A stretch of 64,000 nucleotides of DNA from Leishmania donovani (Eukaryota > Euglenozoa > Kinetoplastea > Trypanosomatida > Trypanosomatidae), in NCBI RefSeq assembly GCF_000227135.1, contig NC_018260.1, forward strand, positions 20,156-84,155, read 5' to 3'. Shown piece by piece: positions 32,101 through 40,183 of the stretch. A program made the translations under genes and the position numbers. The notes beneath the pieces were generated by a model. It worked only from the letters and a program-made list of their open reading frames with translations, was not told where the DNA came from and ran no database searches. Within the stretch, counting starts at the first letter, position 1. The number at the start of each line of letters is the position of its first letter.

Positions 32101-34161
32101 AGACTTTCCACCTGGTGTCCTGGCAACGTCGAATTGGCGACGCAGGGACGCAGGCAAGCGCTCGTCAACGTAGCATGCGGGGCGGCCGTTCCATGACGGC
32201 AGCATCGTGTACCCGTACATCGAGCACAATTGGAGGTAGAAATGGTGCCACTGCTGCGACGACTTCTCAGGCAACGCCAAGACGCTCGCCACGACCACCT
32301 TCAGCCCGCCAAGGTCCTTTATGTCCGCCAGCACGGCCTCCCTGTCGGCCGCCAGCAATGCGTTCAGCAGGAGCAGAATAACATGGACGCATTCTCGTCG
32401 GGGCAGTATCTGCAACATGTGGGTCGACGGTGGCAACAGGTAGAAAACGATGCCGCGCGGCACGTGAAAGCGCAATGCAACCTCAGCCGCCATCTGACGA
32501 ACCTTGTCGAAGCCTGTCAATCGCTGCATCAACGCCACACACCACAGCAACATGAACTCCACCCGCCGCATAAGCCGCATCACCCACGATGGCACCCAGT
32601 GTTCGGCATCGATGGATACCAGAGCCCCGACATCCGGGTGTCGTGTCTTCTCTGACGCATCGTATTTTACGCTCATCAGCAGCAGCGGCGCGATTTGCGT
32701 CAAAAAAAATGTGCTCATGGCAATAGCAGTGGCGCAGAGCTCCGTCCCGCGCGCGCCGAGATCGACAGCCGAAGCGGAGCTCCCAGTGAAAGCGAAAAGC
32801 GTGAAGCAGAAATGGGAAAAGGCCGTGCAGGTCCATTGCGTGCGCGACTGAAAGCGGCGCAGCGTCGTCAGCGTTTCTTTACGGGTGTGCTTCCGCGTGT
32901 ACTCCTGCAGTGCCGCCGCCGTGGTGGTCTGGCAAAGGTCGGACTGCAGTGATGCGTGGTACCTGGCAAACTCCGCCTCCAGCAGCCGGAACGTTACGGA
33001 CGCGCAGGCAAATGTGCACTCGAGGCTCTGTGAAAGACGGAAGAGGGTCCACAGCTTGACGTTGAAGGTGCTACCAAGGGTAAAGAGCAGCGCAGCCGCC
33101 TCGCACGCGCGGAGAGATGCCACAAAGGCGGCATCTACATCGCCGGGACGCAGCCGGCGCTTCCCTTCCTGGAGCACCGACGTGCACACACGGATAATAC
33201 CAAGTTTCTCGCACAGGGCCACCGCCTTACGCTGCTTATCCCCTGGCATGTGCCTCAAGACATTGTAGAGGAAGGTGAGCAGGACGGACCCTACCTGCAG
33301 CTCTCGCATCGCCAAAGAGGATCTGCAGGCGTTCACGATGAGGGCAAACGCGTGCGTGTTCTTGTGCAGAAACACCGTCCACGCCTTCTTACGCTCCTTT
33401 TTGGACAGGAAGGCGCCAGAGCCGGCAGGGGCGCAGGTGAGACCCCTTTGAGGGTTCCAGGAATGGCTCCGCGTATGATGCAGCTTCACGCCCGCAGCGT
33501 CGCGCTTCGGAGTCGGCGGACTCACCGGATCGGCAGCGCTGCCACTCTGCAGAGACGAGAACAGCATGCCCTGCACCATCTCGATATCTTGCACGACTGC
33601 CGTGGCGTCCTCAGACAGCGAGGAGATCGACAGCAGCGCAAGCCGGTTGTTTCGTCGGTCACGCGCGCCACTGCCATTGCACGCCCCCAACGGCAACGGT
33701 GCGTCCTTTTCCGAGTCCCGCACGCTACTGCAAAGGTGTTTCACGTGCTGGAGTGCCTCGGGTATGATGGTGTACGTGGGCTTGTGCACTGTCGCTGCTT
33801 CACGCGGCACGCAGCTGGACGAGAACGACCGTCGCTCGAATCGAAGAGAGGACGACGTGGGCTCGCCACTCGTTGGCGCAGGAAGAGGCGGAACGGAACG
33901 CAGATACGGCAGGCGGGTGCGCAGCGCCAGCCGCTTCGCCGCCGATCTCTTCGATACGGATGCTGCCGGCGGCGAACATTTTCGTGCGCCCTTAGTGCTT
34001 TTCGAAGTAGAAGACGAACGGCCACCGCTAACAGGCGGGCGCGGTTGTAGTGCGCATGAGCGCAGTTGGACAGAGACGCCGTCGCCTGGGTCACGGTCGC
34101 GCACTGAAGTCGACGACGTGCGCTGGTTGGCCTGTCGGCTGCTGCGCGAGCGCAAGTTCAT
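29125..34161 (-). CDS. Cytosolic carboxypeptidase (CCP/AGBL family, M14), tubulin deglutamylase-like
   Basis: A 1678-residue zinc carboxypeptidase of the Nna1/AGTPBP1 group, enzymes that trim glutamates from tubulin tails and other proteins. Visible order: a basic, Ser-rich N terminus (1-230); a helical, repeat-like region (about 250-700) as in CCP1; the CCP N-domain from about 885 (FFSDYESGNLQRAIEV, then QWFSFGMRHF near 924 and MEKGDSTFNEGQKPLLL); a Pro-rich insert (about 990-1090); and FTYTEMRDHLAWL near 1109. The catalytic M14 domain holds HPGE near 1180 (zinc His and Glu), NADGV with NHR and DLNRDY, DFHGH near 1282 (third zinc ligand) and YGFEATMVGG near 1383 (general-base Glu). All key residues are present. 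The tail (about 1560-1678) is highly acidic. Deglutamylation of axonemal or subpellicular tubulin is inferred. Confidence 0.9.
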   Translation of the reverse strand: MNLRSRSSRQANQRTSSTSVRDRDPGDGVSVQLRSCALQPRPPVSGGRSSSTSKSTKGARKCSPPAASVSKRSAAKRLALRTRLPYLRSVPPLPAPTSGEPTSSSLRFERRSFSSSCVPREAATVHKPTYTIIPEALQHVKHLCSSVRDSEKDAPLPLGACNGSGARDRRNNRLALLSISSLSEDATAVVQDIEMVQGMLFSSLQSGSAADPVSPPTPKRDAAGVKLHHTRSHSWNPQRGLTCAPAGSGAFLSKKERKKAWTVFLHKNTHAFALIVNACRSSLAMRELQVGSVLLTFLYNVLRHMPGDKQRKAVALCEKLGIIRVCTSVLQEGKRRLRPGDVDAAFVASLRACEAAALLFTLGSTFNVKLWTLFRLSQSLECTFACASVTFRLLEAEFARYHASLQSDLCQTTTAAALQEYTRKHTRKETLTTLRRFQSRTQWTCTAFSHFCFTLFAFTGSSASAVDLGARGTELCATAIAMSTFFLTQIAPLLLMSVKYDASEKTRHPDVGALVSIDAEHWVPSWVMRLMRRVEFMLLWCVALMQRLTGFDKVRQMAAEVALRFHVPRGIVFYLLPPSTHMLQILPRRECVHVILLLLNALLAADREAVLADIKDLGGLKVVVASVLALPEKSSQQWHHFYLQLCSMYGYTMLPSWNGRPACYVDERLPASLRRQFDVARTPGGKSHLSEPVGSCHSAVDTRADASQARPSSTQAPLAQCAGRSTETVLDSIISPSLTAARSGRGGSDNCLLLVDIRPDVFSPELRSGDVDPVSELVAFDPSQLPWPFKDAAPPTTAESWYGASSSVAAAAEDAHLSVPLINVCEEDRVRVLRHHIARLTLLDEAACDGGPTPHVHKVVFERLSSASPGAAGDAPSAVQGSADGVEFFSDYESGNLQRAIEVTDSEYDLVLSWDTATNSYTQWFSFGMRHFTPGKTYRFNILNMEKGDSTFNEGQKPLLLHVPDGGNSSDPSAPRPKWTRAGEGIFYFGNAFLRPARAHYFGKTGEAASAPAASPLSMSPRPLSMSVSPCAPVSHLGGRAPPPVIAKKRIPALPTLSPPPAMPPPFTASTPAESGVLKQKCYFTVTFSVTMPTTVAGTVYLANCFPFTYTEMRDHLAWLARESHACPTRSLLPQCLCWTPGGLQVPLLTVTALRNRDTGEPYTADEIRRRPIALLVARVHPGETNASWVMQGLLDTLLCPPAVAAEYASHLCDNFVFKVIPMLNADGVIMGNHRCSFAGADLNRDYTNPKADFNPTLYAMKQLLRYWTGEEKRQVVMFADFHGHSRAKNFLVYGCTMNTIRGVATHSRHKGTRGGDGGRRRRTRRASSTAPAGPEKVIAALLSQLFPSFSLSQSSFAVTKDKKGSARVVLYDEFGVRMSYGFEATMVGGLVCVPELLRVSAGTHDDDAAAPVSAVCKAEVHYSPTVFRAMGDVFLRALSILFRQWAALTALAADSGCSDPKSSQSDVLKSAALQLSWSMTAAAGGGREPPKNPFSPSSRESGAALPRAGQYAAATREDRRVGSPVRARSPAAPNEACSGLSVVPVAGQVEALDYLFMADCREGATPAKDEDGKDEEGSIASGSDISTEEDSDDAEMEEDELLGTTSARHTRRRRSEAQYAGNASEVSEHSASSPVGSGSDDQDWSGCNSSGSAADDSDDSRSSVSSLDEEIPTNLFT

Positions 34162-34317
34162 TATGGCAGACTTGTATGCAATACGTATTCCCCCTGGCCC
34201 TGAACGGCGAGAGCCAGATAAGGCCGAAACAGTCTTCCGCTGCCAAGATCGTTACGCAGCACCTCCGCTGACTTCTTTCGAAGCACTGTGCAGAGGGTGT
34301 TCCGTGTTGTGTCGCCC

Positions 34318-34370
34318 CTCAGAGGCGATGACAGATCCCCGCACGAGAGAGGGAGGGAGAGAGATCTAGA
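34318..34370 (-). promoter_or_regulatory. Candidate trans-splice acceptor for the carboxypeptidase gene
   Basis: In the minus sense a TCTCTCTCCCTCCCTCTCTC tract (about 34340-34360) is followed by the first AG at 34319-34318, about 157 nt before the ATG at 34161. It is predicted only from the polypyrimidine-AG pattern. Confidence 0.38.
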
Positions 34371-37300
34371 AAATACAAGAGAATCGCGTGAAGGGGGAGG
34401 GGGCTATGGGGGCACCGGCCGCTAGGCGCCGAGCGCAAGTTAGGAATCAGAAAAGAGAATACAGTACAACAGGGCAGGGCGTCGTACAGAGAACGAAAAA
34501 GAAGGGGAGGGGAAACAAGGAAGTACGAAACCGACGAGAAGACAGAAAGAAAGCACACACGCACGAAAGCGACGCAGAGCGAAGCTCTACAGAGCCGCTA
34601 CGGCAACGTCAACAGTAAAGCCGACAGAGAGAGAGTTCGACTCAGGGACAGCTGATGCTCCCTTGGGTACAGCACTGTAGCGAAAGATGAGAGCTGCACG
34701 CAAATGGCGCGTACGTGCCGGTGTGTATGGGCCTGCGTGTGGCTACCTTGATTCACGAGGTGTTGACCCAAAGCACGTCACCTCTATTCTCTATGTGTGT
34801 GTGTGTGTGTGTGTGAGAGAGCGTTCGAAATGCGCCAAAGGTGTATCGAAGATACGGGAGGGCAGAGGCAGGACAATTCACACCTGCAGCGAGAAGGGGG
34901 AAGGAGGGCGTGTCAAGAGGTGCGCCACACCTCAAAAGCGGCAGGGCACAGAACACGGAAGAAGCGATCAAAATAAGGACGGAACTGCGCAGACGAGAAG
35001 CAAGAGAGGAAAGACGAGGGCAGCAAGAGTGGAGGCGGGGTGGAAAGAGAGGCTGTGAAGTGAGCCAAGTCCATCACAAACCTCTATTGGCGAGAAGCTG
35101 CTGCGAAGACATACAGATGGCGCGCATCGCGCGCGGCTATGAGGTTTGGCCCGTCGCTTGCCATATGAAGTGGCGTCAGAGTCACCGCACGGACTCGGTG
35201 CCGTGGTGGAAAGCCGACAAGTTCACACGCGCCGTCGATGAAGGACATACCACGCGTCATGATCCTCAAGATGTAATCCAGCAGATCTGGAGAACGGTAA
35301 AGCAAGATGCAGACGTTGCATCGCTGATCCACTGCTACGCTTCTTTTCCCTCTTTTATGACACTTGAATTTGGCGCATTCACTTTAAAGCCGCCACGGCG
35401 CTGTTAGCATAGACGTACCGAGGCAGAAAGAAAAGCACAGGTTAGATACATGAAACAGAAGAGAGAGCACCACAGAATTAGAGACAGGGCTCTTGCATCG
35501 CCCGCAAAGGAAAGATAAAAGAACAGGCGTGAGGGCAAAGGAAAGGAGAAACAAGAGTAATCTAAATAAAAAAAATGGCATAGCGGGCACCGAAACGTAG
35601 AGAAGTTACAAGACGAAGGCGAAGAGAGAAAGAGACACACGCCCACACCGCAGTGTTAGCAAAAGGCAGAGCAAAACAGAGCCGACTGAAAAGAGACAGA
35701 GAGGGTGCAAAAGGAGGAAAGGGGGAGGGTCGGCACACTAACGAAAAAGAAAACGAGCAACCATAGCAGCATAGCAGAGGTCCTTTCCATGGATACGCTC
35801 TTTTCTTTATTTCTTGTTGCCTGTTGCCTTCTTCGCTGATGAAATTCCTTTTCTTTCGTTGTCTTCCGGAGGGCGAAATGAGAAACGCGGCGGAAACGCA
35901 GTTCAAGCACGCGCGCCGGCACTTTCTTTTCGTTGACGAACTCAAAACGATGAAAGGGTTGCTGAAGACGCGAAGAGAAGATTCTCAGAGAGAAGCGACA
36001 AGTCCGCACAGCTCAACAAACAGCAAAGGAGGCGATTCTGTTGTTGCTGTTGGTGCTCGAGGATTGACGGGGTGAATCATAGAGGGTGTACAGAGTGAAC
36101 ATGTTCCAATCGTGAGGGAGAAAAGAAGCAAAGAAAGAGGCACAGGTTTCCGCGGGCGCCGGAATGGGACAGCGGAGAAGGCGTGGAAAAAGGAGGCGAC
36201 ATGTGGATGAAAACGTTCCACGAAGTATTTTTACGAGATTCCGTTCGCCACAGAGCTGCAGCGGTGATGAGAGAGGCAGGAAGGGCGGGACGTGAGACAT
36301 GAGCATATCCGCTCAAGTGAGACAAACATAGCGAAGAGAGGAGGGCTGCGAAGAACACTAGCAGCCAACGCGCACTCACTCACACGTGGCACCCCTCCCT
36401 GACCTACTTGATGCCCTCAACACCTCCACTCGCTGACCCTTGCCCCCGCGCCAAAGTCGCTCACCCACCCACCCCCCTAGGCCATTCAAGGATGCAGTGC
36501 AAGAGTGACAACCTGAGAAGAGGCTGCCGGAACCGGTTACGGCGTCGAGCACACACACTCACCAACGCATGCGCAACGCGCCACCCTATCCGGGGCCGCA
36601 CAAAAAAAAAAAGAAACACTCCAAGGAAACTCAGCAATACAGAGAAAACGGAACCAGACACGATGCGGCATCCTCGCAGGCAGTAACCACAAGACCAGGA
36701 AGAGACACGAAAGCAGCGTGCATCGCCTCATGCGAACGCACACGCGCGCAATGGCAGAGGCACACTCTAACGACTGAGTTCGTGTGCGGAAGTAGTGCAT
36801 CAACCGGCACATATGACCTCTACCCCGCCACCGATGCAGTCTACCAACAACACACAAACGCCGGAAAGTCAGGCGCAGAGGCGATCATGTCCGCCTCCTT
36901 GTCTTCTCAAAACACGGACCACGTACGGCAAGCAGCGATACGACGAAGAGCCCCCCCCCAAAAAAAAGTCCCTCGAAGCAGCAGGATAAACATCTTTTTC
37001 GTTTCCCATGTCTGTAGCCCCGGCACGCGTCCGCCATCTGCCAGACCTCCTCTCCTCCCTACCACGTCCAGCGAATACATCAACCTTCCATTTACGCAGC
37101 GCACACAGACGCACACAACGAACGGCTAAGACGCATGCCAGCTCACCACCTCAGGCCACACTCATTCTGAGTGAACAAAAAAGTGACACAGAGCACAGAG
37201 AAAGAGATCCAGCTACAAGTAAAACGCCACCGAGACACCCGCACACATGACACCCCAGGAACTAGTACAGAAACAGCAACTCTTATGTGGATGTCAGAAG

Positions 37301-37484
37301 ACAAAAGAAGAGTGACATGTCAGGGGCAAAAAAAAATAAGAAAACAAGAAGGCTGCAAGCAAACGGAAACCGGTAGCTACCATACAAAATCATATGGCTC
37401 CCAAAAAGAGAGGAAGACGGAAACCAGCTCATTAAAGAGAACCGCGGCAAGGGAGAGACAAACTCGGCTGAGAACATTCTTTCT
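34371..37484. other. Long gene-free, plus-strand purine-rich spacer
   Basis: About 3.1 kb with long AG-rich stretches on the plus strand (34385-34640, 34845-35045, 35410-35720, 36110-36350, 37140-37470), i.e. CT-rich when transcribed, and a (TG)n run at 34794-34814. No open frame with a recognisable domain was found on either strand. The several separate CT-rich blocks suggest either a very long 3' UTR of the gene at 40184 or small unrecognised transcripts. Confidence 0.5.
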
Positions 37485-38764
37485 GAGCGTGTCCATTCTA
37501 CACCCGGAACAAGTCAACGAATACGCGCATGCAGGCACAGCTCGCCGGCCTCTGCTGCACCACAGCGAAATCCTCGCCGTCTAGGGCGGGGCCTCTGCCG
37601 TCGCATCCGGGCGTGCGTCTAGCGGGCGCCTCGTGTCCTTCCTCCGCTCCATACTCCCCGTGCGCGCGGCGCGAGCGGCTCCAGGCCCACCTGCCTGGAC
37701 GGCACAGNNACAGCCATGATCAAGGCGAGCCGCACCCAGCGTCCTGCTCGAGGGCGGAGCCGGTGGTGTGCGGCGTGCGGGTAACAGGGGGTGGTCTAGG
37801 GTCATGCCGGATGAGCTCAGGGAGGAAGTCGGCCGGCCGCAGGCCAGGGCCCTCGGAGACCCTGCACTCTGCCAGCATGTCTGCCGTGCTTCTCCCTGAC
37901 TCGCTTCAAGCCCCGGCACAAGGCCGGGTGGAGACCCTCCACAGTGGACTCCCGATGACTCCATGGCGTGGCTCGGGGCGCCCTCGCCATGCTTCCGCCG
38001 CCACCGCCGCACCAGCCCACCCGGTCGGGCGTACGAGATGGAGCATGCGTCGCACACATGCACTGCGGCGCTGATCCGTGTGCATCCCCTGCGCGCCTTT
38101 TTCGCCTATCGCCCACGCTATTCTCGCCCCTGGATGCCGTGCCTGGATGTGATACACCATGCCCGCTGCGGCGGGCAGCACGTGCACACAGCGCTCGCGT
38201 TTCCCCATACGCGGGCCTGCTGCAGGGCAACCTTCTTGTCTGGAGAGACCGCTGCCCTCGGCTTCCTTTCCCGCCGACATCACCGAAAAGGGGGAGGTCT
38301 GCATCGCTTGCCCGCGTGTGCCGCGACAGGCAGGGCATTGGCATGAGACTGTGGCGGCAAGGGAGCGCCACCCTCCTCTGCATTCACATGCTTCTGGCAT
38401 AAGTCGGTGTGCCAAATGTTGGGGGCCCGTGGACAAGCATGTGCCTGCGCACAGAAAACCCACAGCTCGTCGCTCTGAGGGGGCATAGGGGTCAGCCCCA
38501 GACACACGAGGGGGNNNNNNNNNNNNNNNNNNNNNNNNNNNNNNNNNNNNNNNNNNNNNNNNNNNNNNNNNNNNNNNNNNNNNNNNNNNNNNNNNNNNNN
38601 NNNNNNNNNNNNNAGCGCCACCCTCCTCTGCATTCACATGCTTCTGGCATAAGTCGGTGTGCCAAATGTTGGGGGCCCGTGGACAAGCATGTGCCTGCGC
38701 ACAGAAAACCCACAGCTCGTCGCTCTGAGGGGGCATAGGGGTCAGCCCCAGACACACGAGGGGG
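37485..38764 (-). repeat. SIDER-like retroposon family B, copy B2 (2-N and 99-N gaps)
   Basis: It begins GAGCGTGTCCATTC at 37485 and matches B1, B3 and B4 to about 38193. It then extends a further 300 bases that B4 lacks but B1 appears to share. There is a two-base gap at 37708-37709 (CACAG-NN-ACAG). At the 99-N gap (38515-38613), the 151 bases before it (38364-38514) recur exactly after it (38614-38764), so one copy is probably artefactual. It lies in the far 3' flank of the gene at 40184-42928. Confidence 0.68.
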
Positions 38765-40183
38765 GAAGTCCATGCAGCGCGTTTGAGATGTGCCTAATCA
38801 GGCCGCTGCGTTGAAGATCACAGCGCGAAATGCGGTGTGTTTCACGTCACGAGCAACCGGCAAACCTCGCGTGACACATCGGACACCACGCTGGGCTGGG
38901 CACTCTCACAGCATAACAAGCGGGGGCGGGAGTTCTACAGGGGAGGGGGATCACAGAGCCAGCGCAGTAGGAGGCGGCACCACCACCTGTACTCCTTGCA
39001 GTCGCTGCCAGTCACCCGGCGCTGCAAGAATCCAAAGTGCGGACATGCGGTCTTACGCAGCTGAGCAAGGATTGTTGCCGGTTGTCGCGTAAGCTCAGCA
39101 GCTGTGTTCTTCTGGTGCGGGACGGATGTCGCTATGAACCTCTTTTCTCAGCAAGCGGCATCGTTTATCGCGGCTTCGAGGGATGTCGGCATGGTGTCTG
39201 CGACCGGTGATCAGATCTGCCACCGATGCAGTTGAATCGGGCTACTTTGGCATGACAGACTTTTCAAGCTTGTCAGCAGTGTTCTTGTATTCCAGGGCAC
39301 AACGAATACAGAGAAACTAAAATGAGAAGCGCATGCGACGGGCTCGTAGCGTCTGCACATGCGCCCATATTCGTGACAGTGTTTCATCCTCCGCCGTTGT
39401 AGGGCTCATGCGAAGAGCCATGAGGAGGGAGAACGAGTGCGCAGTAACAGCAAAACATGGTTTTCTGTGTCTTCGTTGGTCCAGTTCTCTCTGCAGGAGG
39501 CCGGGGCACATCTCCATAGCGCCACGCTCAGCGTGATAGCTTCATGCAAGGATGCCGCAGCCTCCTTTCGCTGTACATATGAGTGTCTGATGGCTGTATT
39601 TGCACCGCGGCCGTTCCTGATTCGATGTCTGCCTAAACCGCACCGCTCTTGCCAGGGACAAGGGAACAGTGAAAAAAAAAAGGAGAAAAAGAACGGGGGT
39701 GCAAGAGGTGCCAAGACCTTCGCCCGTGAAGGGGGGTTACAAGGCCTTGGCCAGTGAGGGGGAGGGAGGGCGAACGAAAAGGTAAAACGAAAGAAGTGTG
39801 TTGTGTGTGCACGTGTGTATGTGGATTGTTTCCATTGCGCCAGTTTAATGTGAGGTGCATTTGGAGTTATCGCGTGTCTTCTTTCCAGGAAAAAGTGACA
39901 GTGGCCGGCGCTGTGGCCAACCCTCACGTGAAGCAAACAACCCTAGTCGCACGCACGCAAAGAAAGGGAAGAAATACTCAAATCGGCAATGGCCAAGAAG
40001 TGCACCGCCACACCAGCACGCAAGCGCACGCCGCACTCGAGAAGAAAGGAGAGAAGCTCGAGCGCACATAAACGGAAGATAAGCAGAAAAGGGGCGCTAT
40101 ACGTGGTGAGTCGCTTACAAATCTGTGCTGACGGTTCTCTTTGTTTGTTGTTCTTGTTTTTGTTTTTACATCTTGTGTGAGCC
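38765..40183. other. 3' flank of the cyclase-like gene; no gene seen
   Basis: A plus-strand frame at 38837-39064 ends in RCKNPKCGHAVLRS, which superficially recalls a zinc ribbon but is too short to call. Nothing else was recognised. Confidence 0.45.

Noticed and set aside
35084..35332. Minus-strand 82-residue frame below a CT-rich tract
   Set aside because: It begins at GTG; the first ATG (35260) leaves 58 residues without a known domain. A small gene cannot be excluded.
38837..39064. Plus-strand frame ending in a CxxxxCGH zinc-ribbon-like motif
   Set aside because: Only 75 residues, no further conserved transposase motif, and opposite to all genes here.
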